This document shows, piece by piece, positions 16,126 through 25,800 of a DNA stretch of 64,000 nucleotides. This DNA comes from Paenibacillus ihbetae. Its GTDB lineage: Bacteria > Bacillota > Bacilli > Paenibacillales > Paenibacillaceae. Position 1 is the stretch's first letter; every line of letters begins with the position of its first letter. Location of the stretch: contig NZ_CP016809.1 in assembly GCF_002741055.1 (NCBI RefSeq), forward strand, positions 496,001 to 560,000, written 5' to 3'. Below the pieces are notes generated by a model. It did not search any database. It worked only from the letters and a program-made list of their open reading frames with translations, and was not told where the DNA came from. The position numbers and the translations under genes were made by a program.

Positions 16126-17649
16126 TTATGTTGTCCCCGCCTTTGCTCGTTCCGCTGCCGCTTGTGCCGTAATGTCGCTGAATGTGCCGACATAATGAAT
16201 AATGTCCCCCGTTTCGTCCTTTACGGCATTGATCGTAAGCAGCTCGAGATACTCTTCCCCGTTCTTTCTGCGGTTCCAAATTTCACCTTGCCAGCTCCCC
16301 CGCTCTGCAATTTCCGTCCACATCCCGGTATAGAAGGCCTTGGATTGCCGCCCGGATTTCAGGATGCTCGGATTTCTCCCGATCACCTCTTCCTCGGTAT
16401 ATCCGGTCAGCGCAGTGAATGCCGGATTGACCGCATGGATTCTTCCATTGGCATCCGTGACCAGAATGCCTTGCCCGGTCGAGTTAAACACCTTCGAGGA
16501 AACCGAGAGTTTGTCCTGGAAATACATCCAGACGACAATGATGAAGCTGGCAAGGGCCACTTGGGACAAAGCCATGAATCCGATCGCGTACTGACCTGTA
16601 ACCGAATGGATGAACGACAGCATGAGCGGCGGAAAAAAACCGCCGAGACCTCCCATCATGGACACGATGCCGTTTACGATCCCGGCCTGCTTGTTGAAAT
16701 ACAGCGGAACCAGCTTGAAGATGATTCCGTTTCCCAGCCCGGCACCGACCGCAATCGTTAGACAACCGACGGTATATAATCCGATCGACGGGGAGAATGC
16801 CAACAGGATCGCGGCGCCCGTAAGTCCGATAAACACGCCCATCAGCAGGAACAGCGGTTTGAATTTGTCGGCGAGAAAGCCGCCGATGGGCCGCATCAAT
16901 GTAGCAAGCAGGATGAATCCTGCCGTCCGCAGCCCGGCATCCACCTTGGCGAGCTCGAAATGCGTGACCAAGAAGTTCGGCAGGTAGACGGTAAAGGCGA
17001 CAAATGAACCGAAGGTAATAAAATAAAAGAGCGAGAAATACCACAGCTTATCGTTCTTGTACACGCCTCGAATCTGTTCCAAGATCGGCGTCCGAACCTT
17101 GATTTCCTTGCGGTCGCCCAAGAACGCGTTCAATCCCGCGAAGATCAGCAGCAGGACCAGATACAGCTGCACCGTTCTCGACCAGCCGATCTGCGTGGCA
17201 ATCACCGGCGTTGCAAATGTCGTCACGGCCGTGCCCAGGTTCCCCATGCCGTAAATGCCGTTCACCAGCCCAAGCTTTTCTTTGGCATAATACTTCGGAA
17301 GCGAGGTGACGCCGACGGAAAACACAGCGCCCCCGATGCCGAGAAACAGTCCTCCAATGACAAGATGCGTAAACGTGGTGGCCGTGCTGATCAGATATAC
17401 CGGAAATAAAAGCGCGATAAAGCTGAACATGAATACCACTCTTGCCCCGACGACATTCGCATAATAGCCGAGCGGAATGCGCAGCACGGAGCCCAGCACC
17501 ACCGGGATGGCGGTCAGGATGGCAACGCGGCCGTCCGGAACCGCAATATCCTCGCGGATAAACGGCAGCAGCGCGGATATGATCACCCATACCATAAAAC
17601 CGAGCACCAGATTCATCGTTTGCAGCGGCAGCTGCACTTTTTTGATCAT
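16126..17649 (-). CDS. narK: Nitrate/nitrite transporter NarK with C-terminal PAS domain
   Basis: The 507-residue protein has two parts. Residues 1 to about 385 form a twelve-span MFS transporter of the NarK/NasA group, with both nitrate-signature regions (GMGNLGTAVTTFATP and GLGNGIIFKLVP followed by GIVSMMGGLGGFFPP). Residues about 386-507 form a cytoplasmic PAS domain with PAC end: VNPAFTALTGYTEEEVIGRN, RRKNGEEY and YVGTFSDIT. Ordinary NarK proteins end after span 12. The PAS could sense redox state, haem or flavin and gate transport, or dock a partner. ATG 17649 has AAGGTG at good spacing; ATG 17655 is the alternative. An FNR-type box lies upstream. Confidence 0.93.
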   Translation of the reverse strand: MIKKVQLPLQTMNLVLGFMVWVIISALLPFIREDIAVPDGRVAILTAIPVVLGSVLRIPLGYYANVVGARVVFMFSFIALLFPVYLISTATTFTHLVIGGLFLGIGGAVFSVGVTSLPKYYAKEKLGLVNGIYGMGNLGTAVTTFATPVIATQIGWSRTVQLYLVLLLIFAGLNAFLGDRKEIKVRTPILEQIRGVYKNDKLWYFSLFYFITFGSFVAFTVYLPNFLVTHFELAKVDAGLRTAGFILLATLMRPIGGFLADKFKPLFLLMGVFIGLTGAAILLAFSPSIGLYTVGCLTIAVGAGLGNGIIFKLVPLYFNKQAGIVNGIVSMMGGLGGFFPPLMLSFIHSVTGQYAIGFMALSQVALASFIIVVWMYFQDKLSVSSKVFNSTGQGILVTDANGRIHAVNPAFTALTGYTEEEVIGRNPSILKSGRQSKAFYTGMWTEIAERGSWQGEIWNRRKNGEEYLELLTINAVKDETGDIIHYVGTFSDITAQAAAERAKAGTT

Positions 17650-17713
17650 CCCCATCACCTTTTCTCTCGAAAAATGAATGGCTTTCTTATCATGGATCCC
17701 CAATCCCATTGTA

Positions 17714-17729
17714 AGTGCATGTATTCACA
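17714..17729 (-). promoter_or_regulatory. FNR/CRP-type box upstream of narK
   Basis: On the minus strand TGTGA-ATACAT-GCACT fits the TGTGA-N6-TCACA consensus at 8 of 10 positions. It lies about 40 bp upstream of a CATGAT/TGATAA -10-like sequence (17687-17694), the position of a class II activator. Confidence 0.6.
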
Positions 17730-17734
17730 AAGAT

Positions 17735-17776
17735 AATAGGGAAGTTCCCTTAACCTTGGCAAGGAACTTCCCTATT
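17735..17776 (-). terminator. Perfect 14-bp inverted repeat between nreC and narK
   Basis: AATAGGGAAGTTCC (17735-17748) and GGAACTTCCCTATT (17763-17776) are exact complements with a 14-base loop. It is the right place for the nreABC terminator, but the following T tract is weak (ATCTTTG). Each arm contains TAGGG-N4-TCC, close to the NreC site TAGGG-N4-CCCTA known from staphylococci, so it may instead be an NreC target for narK. Confidence 0.5.
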
Positions 17777-17818
17777 CATAAGCATATGGTTTCCCTCGAC
17801 AGCTAATGGCGAGACGGA

Positions 17819-18466
17819 TCAGAAATCCAGCAGCTTCTTCTTAAGCGCATATTCAACCAGCTGAGGCCGGCTCTTCAAGTTGAGCTTCTCCATAATTTTA
17901 GCTTTGTGCGCTTCAACCGTCTTCACGGACACATACAGCATCTCCGCAATCTCTTTATTCCCGTATCCCTTGGCAATCAATGGCAAGATCTCGAGCTCCC
18001 GCTGCGAAAGACTGCTGAGCGGATCTTGCTCGGGGCTTTCGCTGTCCTTCTTGATAAATTCCCGCACCAGGGAGGTGGCCATCTGCGGATGAATGTACGT
18101 GCCTCCGGCGTAAACCATCCGTATGGCGGAGATCAGCTCATCATCCGGCGCGTTCTTGAGCACATAGCCGGACGCTCCGTTCTTCAACACATGAAACAAA
18201 TAATCCTCGTCGTCATACATGGTCAACACGATAATCTTGGTGCCCGGATAATCGGCACTGATTTTGCCGGTAGCAATAAGTCCGCTTTCGCCAGGGGGCA
18301 TGCTCAGGTCCATCAGCAGCACATCCGGCCTATGTTTGGCTACCATCGCGTATGCCTCCAGTCCGTCCGCAGCCGTTGCTACAACCTCCATATCCTCCTG
18401 ATAGTTGAGAATCATCGAGAACCCGCTGCGGACGACGGCATGGTCGTCGGCAATGACAATCTTCAT
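17819..18466 (-). CDS. nreC: Response regulator NreC (NarL/FixJ family)
   Basis: The 215-residue protein has a receiver domain with acidic pocket DD at residues 7-8, phosphorylation site Asp53 ([11 protein letters not shown]) and conserved Lys near residue 105, then a LuxR-type helix-turn-helix ([20 protein letters not shown] and [16 protein letters not shown]). Its start overlaps the end of nreB by four bases (ATGA). In Staphylococcus, phospho-NreC activates nar, nir and narT promoters in the absence of oxygen and presence of nitrate; gene order and domain match support the same role here. Confidence 0.93.
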   Translation of the reverse strand: MKIVIADDHAVVRSGFSMILNYQEDMEVVATAADGLEAYAMVAKHRPDVLLMDLSMPPGESGLIATGKISADYPGTKIIVLTMYDDEDYLFHVLKNGASGYVLKNAPDDELISAIRMVYAGGTYIHPQMATSLVREFIKKDSESPEQDPLSSLSQRELEILPLIAKGYGNKEIAEMLYVSVKTVEAHKAKIMEKLNLKSRPQLVEYALKKKLLDF

Positions 18467-19542
18467 GAACGGTCCCCCTCCTGGATTACATCTTGAGACA
18501 GCGGTATACGGAGCTGCACCGTTGTCCCTGCGCCGACCGCCGAAGCCAGCGTGAACTGCCCGCCGACCAGCTCCGCCCGCTCCCGCATGCCGTACAATCC
18601 GAGCCCGGTCCCTTGCGCCTCGTTAATAAACATATTAAAGCCGACACCTTCATCCCGCACGGTCAGCTGAAGGACCCCATTCTCCTCCCACAGCCGCACA
18701 TGAACCTCATCCAGCCCGGAATACTTCAGCGCATTCAGCACGGCCTCCTGGCAAACCCGGTAAACGACGGTTTCAATTTCGTTGCTGTACCGGGCTGCCG
18801 CAAGCTCGGCGGAAAAATGCACAAGCAGCCCATAATTCTTCTCCATCCATTTAAAATGCGAGCGAAAGGCAGCCTCGAGACCCAGATCGTCCAGCGATGC
18901 AGGACGAAGCTCTACCGATAAATGCCGGATATCATCCAGCAGCCGGGTCAAGGACTGCTCCGTCTGCTGAATTTTGTTGAGCACATCATCGTTAACGTTC
19001 ATGTATTTCAGCACCCGCAAATCCACCAAGGAGCTGAGAAGCTCCTGGGCGACGCTGTCATGCAGCTCGCGGGAAATCCGCTTGCGTTCATCCTCCTGCG
19101 CTTTGATCACATATTTCAGCATATGATTACGCTGCAGCATTTCCTGCGTCTTCTGCTGCTTGGTAAGATCCAGCAGCATCAGTACCCGGATACCTTGTTC
19201 TTCGTCGATCGTATGATAGCTTGCCGCGAACGGGACGACGCCCTCGTCCCTTGTCCTTAGGTATACTTGAAAGGAAGAGAACTCTCCCTTAGGGTAATCC
19301 AAATAGCACCGGGCGCAGGACATCAGCTCCTGTTCATCCGTGTATCCCTCGCAGGTTTGACAGAACGAATCGTCAATCCCCGACTGAATCCGCTCGATCA
19401 CATCGACCTCCAGAATCCGCTCTGCAGCCGGATTCATGCCGACAACGCCGCCTTTTTGATCCATGAAGAAGATGGCTTCCGTACCCTTGCGGTACAGCTT
19501 ATCGAGCAGTTCGCTCAATCGATCTCCGGTCATGGTAATCAA
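18463..19542 (-). CDS. nreB: Oxygen-sensing histidine kinase NreB ([4Fe-4S] PAS type)
   Basis: Numbered from ATG 19533, the 356-residue kinase has a PAS domain carrying CQTC and CARC (Cys58, 61, 73, 76), the CX2C-X11-CX2C spacing of staphylococcal NreB, which binds an oxygen-labile [4Fe-4S] cluster. His158 in [14 protein letters not shown] is the phospho-acceptor (HisKA_3), followed by an HATPase domain with DEGVGFNMF and [13 protein letters not shown]. No membrane spans, so it is a soluble sensor. GGAGG is 19 bases from ATG 19533 but 10 from a TTG at 19542 that overlaps the nreA stop (TTGA), so TTG with translational coupling is preferred here. Confidence 0.93.
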   Translation of the reverse strand: MITMTGDRLSELLDKLYRKGTEAIFFMDQKGGVVGMNPAAERILEVDVIERIQSGIDDSFCQTCEGYTDEQELMSCARCYLDYPKGEFSSFQVYLRTRDEGVVPFAASYHTIDEEQGIRVLMLLDLTKQQKTQEMLQRNHMLKYVIKAQEDERKRISRELHDSVAQELLSSLVDLRVLKYMNVNDDVLNKIQQTEQSLTRLLDDIRHLSVELRPASLDDLGLEAAFRSHFKWMEKNYGLLVHFSAELAAARYSNEIETVVYRVCQEAVLNALKYSGLDEVHVRLWEENGVLQLTVRDEGVGFNMFINEAQGTGLGLYGMRERAELVGGQFTLASAVGAGTTVQLRIPLSQDVIQEGDRS

Positions 19543-20009
19543 GCCTGCGACACCTCCCTGATCCGAAAAGCTCCGAACGTCGCCCCGAGCTGCTCCCGGA
19601 AATCGGTAAAAACCGCCGGATTCATTCGGTTCTCCTCCCGGAACCCGGCCAGCAAAACGCCCATTACCCGGGCCTCCACCCACAGCGGAAGGGCCCCCAG
19701 ACTCTTGAGCTTCTCGGCGGCAATGATCGGAAAATTAAATAAGTCGCGTGCACCAATATCGGCGTTAACGTTTTGAATGAGCATCGATTTTCCGGTCTTG
19801 AACACAATTCCGGCGACGCCTTTGCCCGAATGGAGCACGATCCGTTTAAACCGCTCATTGTGATTGCCTGAAGCATACTGCCACGTCAGCACAAACCGGT
19901 CTTCGGCAGGCTGGACGAGCGCTAGCGACACGAAATCGAATTGAAACCGATCCCGCAGCCTATCGATTTCCAGCTGATAATCATAGCCAGACTGTTCTAT
20001 TACCGTCAT
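19539..20009 (-). CDS. nreA: NreA nitrate receptor (GAF-like domain)
   Basis: The 156-residue single-domain GAF protein matches NreA, which binds nitrate and inhibits NreB phosphorylation when nitrate is absent. The segment GVAGIVFKTGKSMLIQNVNA is typical of the family's ligand loop, and the compact length agrees with NreA (about 150). It precedes nreB and nreC with overlaps of a few bases, forming the nreABC operon that lies directly downstream of narGHJI. Confidence 0.9.
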   Translation of the reverse strand: MTVIEQSGYDYQLEIDRLRDRFQFDFVSLALVQPAEDRFVLTWQYASGNHNERFKRIVLHSGKGVAGIVFKTGKSMLIQNVNADIGARDLFNFPIIAAEKLKSLGALPLWVEARVMGVLLAGFREENRMNPAVFTDFREQLGATFGAFRIREVSQA

Positions 20010-20059
20010 AGCCCTAACTCCTCTGATGTAGAAAAGAAGGCCGCAAAGCCTTCTCTCGT

Positions 20060-20752
20060 CTACGATTCATATTTACGGTGCTTTCTATAAAGGATATATC
20101 TTCTTCCGACATAATTCAACGGAACGCTCCAGACATGGACAAGACGGGTGAACGGCCATAAAGCGAAAATACCGAGCCCGGCCAGAATGTGGATTTTGAA
20201 AGACAAAGGCACCTCTGTCATTAGTGACGCATCCGGACGAAGGACGAACAATTGGCGGAACCATACCGATATCGTCTCCCGGTAATTGAAATCCGGCTCC
20301 ACTGCATTCGTAACCAGCGTACTATACATCCCCATAATAATGATGAACAGCAGCAGCACATTGACGATCAGATCCGATGCCGTGCTGAGCTTCCGCACGC
20401 TTCGCAGCGTAAACCTGCGCGATGTCAGCAGAACCATGCCTGCCAATGTCAGCATGCCGAAAGCGCCGCCGACATACACCGCTCCGATATGGTACAAATG
20501 CTCATTAACGCCGACCGCCTCCATCCAGGACTGGGGGATGCCGAGTCCCGCGACATGTCCCCCGATGACCGGGATGATGCCCAGATGGAACATCAGGCTG
20601 CCTGCTTTCAGCCGCTTCTTCTCGATAAACTCGCTGGATTTGGCCGTCCAGTTAAACTGATCCGTCCGGTATCTGTAGATATGTCCGACAATAAAGACCA
20701 CGATGCAGACATAAGGGACAATGACCCACAAGAGCTGATCCATCATGTTCAT
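20060..20752 (-). CDS. narI: Respiratory nitrate reductase gamma subunit (cytochrome b)
   Basis: The 230-residue membrane protein has five predicted spans and the conserved haem-b histidines in MFHLGIIPVIGGHVAGLG (about residues 51-64) and KIHILAGLGIFALWPFTRLVHV near the C terminus (about 185-205). It passes electrons from menaquinol to NarH. ATG 20752 overlaps the narJ stop by four bases (ATGA) and is preceded by GGAGG. It is the last gene of narGHJI; nreA follows 50 bases later. Confidence 0.95.
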   Translation of the reverse strand: MNMMDQLLWVIVPYVCIVVFIVGHIYRYRTDQFNWTAKSSEFIEKKRLKAGSLMFHLGIIPVIGGHVAGLGIPQSWMEAVGVNEHLYHIGAVYVGGAFGMLTLAGMVLLTSRRFTLRSVRKLSTASDLIVNVLLLFIIIMGMYSTLVTNAVEPDFNYRETISVWFRQLFVLRPDASLMTEVPLSFKIHILAGLGIFALWPFTRLVHVWSVPLNYVGRRYILYRKHRKYES

Positions 20753-21318
20753 CCGAGCTCCGCCTCCTGAATCGTGCACATTTTGAGCGTGTCGCGAAGC
20801 GCACGTATTAATCCGGCGTACGGGCTGTCCAGCCGATCCAGCTCCTTCAACAGATGATACGTTCCGTCCTCCAAGACCGCCAGCATAAGGGACAGGCTCT
20901 CCTTCGCTTCCTTCCTGTGCCCCTCCCACCGGGCGGCATATAGAAATTCACACATCAGGGGCAGATAATCCGAGAGCTCGGAGCTGGCTATTTCCAGACC
21001 GAACAGCTCGTAGGTCTCCTTTAGCCGGACAAGCATTTGCCCCCGCTCCCTGCTGTCCTCCATCTTGAAATAGGTCATGTACAGCGTCGTCTTTTTTTGA
21101 AAGTCAAACGTCTGAACATACAATTCTTCAATCTGCTCCAAGCTGAACTCATGCATGCTGTCCCAATATCGCTTGATTGAAGCATAAGCCGGGTGGCCCG
21201 CATCCCAGGCCTCCTCCAAGAGCGAAGGGTGAAAGTCCAGTTTGTCCGGATAGGTGAGGTGCCGTGCAAAAAAGCCGAATGACGGCTGCTGCATCAGGAG
21301 CTTATCAAGATCAATCAC
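20749..21318 (-). CDS. narJ: Nitrate reductase assembly chaperone NarJ
   Basis: The 189-residue all-helical TorD/NarJ-family chaperone helps insert the molybdenum cofactor into NarG and is not part of the final enzyme. The conserved EQIEELYVQTFDFQKKTTLY motif (about residue 55) marks the NarJ subgroup. I placed the start at GTG 21318, eight bases into the end of narH, with GGGGGG before it; the frame extends further upstream only inside narH. Length agrees with Bacillus NarJ (about 184). Confidence 0.92.
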   Translation of the reverse strand: MIDLDKLLMQQPSFGFFARHLTYPDKLDFHPSLLEEAWDAGHPAYASIKRYWDSMHEFSLEQIEELYVQTFDFQKKTTLYMTYFKMEDSRERGQMLVRLKETYELFGLEIASSELSDYLPLMCEFLYAARWEGHRKEAKESLSLMLAVLEDGTYHLLKELDRLDSPYAGLIRALRDTLKMCTIQEAELG

Positions 21319-22846
21319 GCCATATCCCCCCGTAGAAGTTTTCTTCATACAACTCCTTGCCGCTCTTATCGAAAGGATTATCCGGCCCGCAGCCGCCGCA
21401 GCCCGACTCAAAGCCTTCAAATCCCTGTGAGCGGTACACGTCCAGATGCTGCTCCTTATGCGAGGTTGGGATGACAAACCGGTCTTCGTATTTTGCGATA
21501 GCCAGCAAGCGGTACATTTCCTTCACCTGCTGCGTGGTAAGCCCTACCCGCTCCAATCGGCTGTCATCGTATTCGGCTCCCGAGGATTCGGCCCGCATGT
21601 AGGAACGCATCATCGCCATCCGCTGCAGCGCTCCTTTGACCACGGCGGTATCGCCTGCCGTCAGCAGGTTCGCTAAATATTGGATCGGGGTGCGCATCTC
21701 CTCGATGGCCGGAAAGATCAGATCCGGATTCGCTACGGAATCCTTGCCCTCAAACACATTCATAATCGGACTAAGCGGCGGAACATACCATACCATCGGC
21801 AATGTCCGATATTCCGGGTGAAGCGGGAATGCCAGCTTGTATTCGATTGCGAGCTTATACACCGGGGATTGCTGCGCCGCCTCGATCCACTCTTCGGCGA
21901 TCCCGTCCGCCCGCGCCTGCCGGATGACCTCAGGATCGTGCGGATCCAAGAACAAACTGCACTGCGCTTCGTATAAATCCTGCTCGTCGGGAGTAGACGC
22001 GACTTCCTGAACTCGGTCTGCGTCATAGAGCAGCACGCCCAGATAACGAATCCGCCCGGTGCACGTTTCGGAGCATACCGTCGGCAGTCCAGCCTCGATT
22101 CTAGGAAAGCAGAAGGTGCATTTCTCCGCCTTGTTCGTTTTCCAGTTGAAGTAGACCTTTTTGTACGGACAGCCTGTCATGCAATATCTCCAGCCCCGGC
22201 ATGCTTCCTGGTCCACCAGCACGATGCCGTCCTCATCGCGCTTGTACATCGCTCCGGACGGGCAGGAAGCGACGCAGCTTGGGTTCAGGCAGTGCTCGCA
22301 CAGGCGGGGCAAATACACCATGAACGATTGCTCGAAGTTGAACTTGATTTCCTCCTCGATCTTCTCGATATTCGGATCCCGCTGCCCCGTTACATGTGCC
22401 CCGGCCAAATCGTCTTCCCAGTTCGGTCCCCATTCCAAATCCATCGTTTCGCCGGTTACGGCCGATTTCGGCCGGGCGACCGGCTGATGCTTCTTCTCCC
22501 CCGATGCGGTCAGATGCTCGTAGTTATAAGTCCAAGGCTCGTAATAATCCTTCATTTCCGGCATATCGGGATTGTAGAAGATTTTGCCGAGCGCGATTTT
22601 GGACAATCTGCTGCCGGATTTGAGCTCCAGCTTGCCTTTGTTCAGCGTCCATCCGCCTTTGTACTTCTCTTGATCCTCCCAGCGGACAGGATAGCCGACG
22701 CCCGGTTTCGTCTCTACATTGTTGAACCACATATATTCTGCGCCCGGTCTATTGGTCCAGGTGCTCTTGCAAGTCACGCTGCAGGTGTGGCAGCCGATGC
22801 ATTTATCCAAATTCATGACCATGGCGACTTGTGCTTTAATTTTCAA
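21311..22846 (-). CDS. narH: Respiratory nitrate reductase beta subunit (Fe-S)
   Basis: The 511-residue ferredoxin-like subunit carries four cysteine clusters: CIGCHTCSVTCK (residue 16 onward), CEHCLNPSCVASCP, CRGWRYCMTGCP and CTFCFPRI with CSETC. The Trp in CRGW replaces one cysteine, giving the [3Fe-4S] cluster typical of NarH; the others bind [4Fe-4S]. It connects NarG to NarI on the inner membrane face. Start codon is TTG 22846, inside the end of narG (11-base overlap), with GAGGTGG upstream. Confidence 0.96.
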   Translation of the reverse strand: MKIKAQVAMVMNLDKCIGCHTCSVTCKSTWTNRPGAEYMWFNNVETKPGVGYPVRWEDQEKYKGGWTLNKGKLELKSGSRLSKIALGKIFYNPDMPEMKDYYEPWTYNYEHLTASGEKKHQPVARPKSAVTGETMDLEWGPNWEDDLAGAHVTGQRDPNIEKIEEEIKFNFEQSFMVYLPRLCEHCLNPSCVASCPSGAMYKRDEDGIVLVDQEACRGWRYCMTGCPYKKVYFNWKTNKAEKCTFCFPRIEAGLPTVCSETCTGRIRYLGVLLYDADRVQEVASTPDEQDLYEAQCSLFLDPHDPEVIRQARADGIAEEWIEAAQQSPVYKLAIEYKLAFPLHPEYRTLPMVWYVPPLSPIMNVFEGKDSVANPDLIFPAIEEMRTPIQYLANLLTAGDTAVVKGALQRMAMMRSYMRAESSGAEYDDSRLERVGLTTQQVKEMYRLLAIAKYEDRFVIPTSHKEQHLDVYRSQGFEGFESGCGGCGPDNPFDKSGKELYEENFYGGIWRD

Positions 22847-25800
22847 GCCAATCCACCTCTTTCATTTTGCGGACAGCCACGTACACATCCCGCTGATTTC
22901 CGATCGGTCCGTAATAATTGAAGCCATAGCTGAGCTGCGCGTAGCCTCCCACCATCTGGGTCGGCTTGACGTGAATCCGCGTCGGCGCATTATGGCTGCC
23001 GCCCCGGTCTTTCGTAATCTCCGAGCCCGGCACATTGATGTGCTTATCCTGAGCGTGGTACATGTACATCGTGCCCTTCGGCATCCGGTGGCTGACAACC
23101 GCCCTTGCGGTAACGACCCCGTTGCGGTTGTATACCTCGAGCCAGTCGTTGTCCTGGATGGCATGAGCTGCCGCGTCATCGTTGTTGATCCATACCGTCG
23201 GCCCGCCGCGGAAAAGCGTCAGCATATGCAAATTATCCTGATAGGTGCTGTGAATGTTCCACTTTCCGTGCGGTGTTAGATACCGGAGAACAAGCCCATC
23301 CTTCCCGCCGGCGACCGGCTTGTCGCGAGGACCCATCACCATCGGGGGAAGCGTCGGCTTGTAGACCGGCAGCGCTTCGCCGAACTGCAGAAACAGCTCA
23401 TGGTCGATGTAATAGTGCTGTCTTCCGGTTAGCGTACGAAACGGAACCAGGCGTTCAATATTCGTCGTAAAGGGCGAATACCGTCTGCCCATCTTGTTGG
23501 AACCGCTGAACACCGGCGTCGGGATGACTTCCCGCGGCTGGGCGGTTATGCTCTGGAAGGTGATTCGCTCGGCTGCCCGGTCTGCCGATATATCCTTCAG
23601 CTTGACGCCGGTATCCTCCTCCATCGCCTCCCAGGCGCGCTGGGAGACCCTCCCGTTCGTGGCTGACGATATATTCAGGATGACATCCGCCGCATGCCGG
23701 GCCGTGTACAGTTTGGGCAGCCCATCCTTGATCGTTCCATCCTGGTATGTCCCGTTGATTCGTTTCAGTTCTTCGAATTCTTCAGCCACCGGGAAGCTTA
23801 CGCCGTGAGCCCCAACCTTGCCGGCGGCCAAGTTCGGCCCGAGCGTTATATATTTATCGTAAATTAACGTATAATCACGCTCGACCACCGTCAGATTCGG
23901 CATCGTAGTTCCCGGAATCGCATGAGTCTCGCCGGCCCTCCAATCCTTGACCAGACCGAACGGCTGCGAAATTTCGCCCTTGCTTTCGTGCGCGAGCGGA
24001 GTGGCAACCAGATCCTTATACACGCCCGGCAGGTGGGTCTTGGCCATGTCCGAGAACTCCTTAGCGATCGTTCTGTAAATATCCCAGTCCGAACGCGATT
24101 CCCACAAAGGGTCTACCGCAGGGTTAAACGGGTGAACGAAGGGATGCATATCCGTTGAGGATAAATCCGTCTTCTCATACCAGGTTGCTGCAGGAAGCAC
24201 CACGTCTGCGTACATCGGCGTGGCGGTCATTCGAAAATCAAGCGCGACAAGCAGATCCAGCTTGCCTTCCACATCGCCGCGCCACACCACTTCCTCCGGC
24301 TTCTCTTCTTCATTCGGCTGCGACAGGAGATTGTCAGAGGCGCCCAGCAAGTGCTTCATGAAATATTCCTGACCTTTCGCTGAGCTGGATATCAGATTGG
24401 ATCGCCATACAAACAGCGAACGCGGGAAGTTTTCCGGGGCATCGGGATCCTCAATCGCAAATCGCGTCTCACCCTTAACCAGCTGATCCAGCGCATGCTG
24501 GACGATCTCTTCGGCCGTGCGCTTCCCGTCTCTCTCCGCCTCCTCTGCAAAAGCAAGACTGCTCTTGTTAAATTGCGGATAGGACGGCAGCCATCCGAGG
24601 CGTGCAGCCAATACGTTATAATCAGCAGGATGACGGTACCGGATTTCCTCGCCGGTCGGGGATTTCAGCGCATCCATTCCCGATTCCTCGTATTTCCATT
24701 GGTCGGTGGCGAAATAGAAGAAGGAGGTCGCATTCTGCTGGCGCGGCGGTCCCTGCCAGTCTTTGGAAAAGGCGACGGTCGACCAGCCCTCGATCGGCCG
24801 GCATTTCTCCTGACCCACATAATGCGCCCAGCCCCCGCCGTTCACTCCCTGGGATGCCGTAAGGATGACCAGATTCAAGATGGAGCGATAAATCGTGTCG
24901 CTATTGAACCAATGGTTAATTCCGGCGCCCATGATAATCATGGACCGGCCGCCGGTATCCAGCGCGTTCTGCGCAAATTCGCGGCCGATCTGGATCACGA
25001 CCGAAGCCTTTACCCCGGTGATCGCCTCCTGCCATGCCGGCGTATAGAACGAGCCTGCGTCCTCATAACTTGCGGCTTCGAGCTCGCTCCCGGTCCGCCG
25101 GATTCCGTACTGGCTCAGCATTAAGTCATAGACGGTCGCGGCGAGACATGTTGTTCCATCGGCCAAATGAACCTTTCTTGCTGGAATCATCCGTTCGAAT
25201 ATGCCGCTGCCGCTGGAATCGAAATAGGGAAAACCAATTTTATGCCAATCCGCATCATGGCCTTCCATCGAAAGCGCCGGTTCGATCCGTGTCCCGTCTT
25301 CCCGTTCCAGCATTAAATTCCATTTCTTTCCCTGCTCCCATCGCTGGCCCATCGTACCGTTCGGGACGATGATTTCATCCGCTGCCTCATCCAGAATCAC
25401 CGGCTTCCACTCGGCATGCGGCGAGGCATCTCCCAGGTCGCTTGCCCGCAGGAAACGCCCGGCTTTCAGACCGTCTCCATGCGCATCGAGCATAATCAAG
25501 AACGGCATGTCGGTATACTGCTTCGCATAATTCAGAAACATCGGCTCCTGGCGCTCCCGATAATATTCGTTCAAAATGACGTGCGTCATTGCCTGGGCAA
25601 GAGCTGCGTCCGTTCCGGGATTCGGTGCGAGCCAGTTATCGGCGAATTTCACGTTCTCCGCATAATCCGGAGCCACGGATACGACCTTGGTTCCCTTGTA
25701 GCGCACCTCGGTCATAAAGTGTGCGTCCGGCGTGCGCGTCAACGGCACATTGGAGCCCCACATAATAAGGTAGCCGGCATTATACCAGTCGCTTGACTCG

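Noticed and set aside
16126..17649. NarK-PAS as two adjacent genes merged by a missed stop
   Set aside because: The frame is continuous, the linker after span 12 is short and without an internal ribosome site or start, and codon use does not change across the junction, so a true fusion is the simpler reading.
20252..20770. A 172-codon open frame on the plus strand
   Set aside because: Antisense to narI; the composition is that of a reverse-complement shadow rich in His, Gln and Arg.
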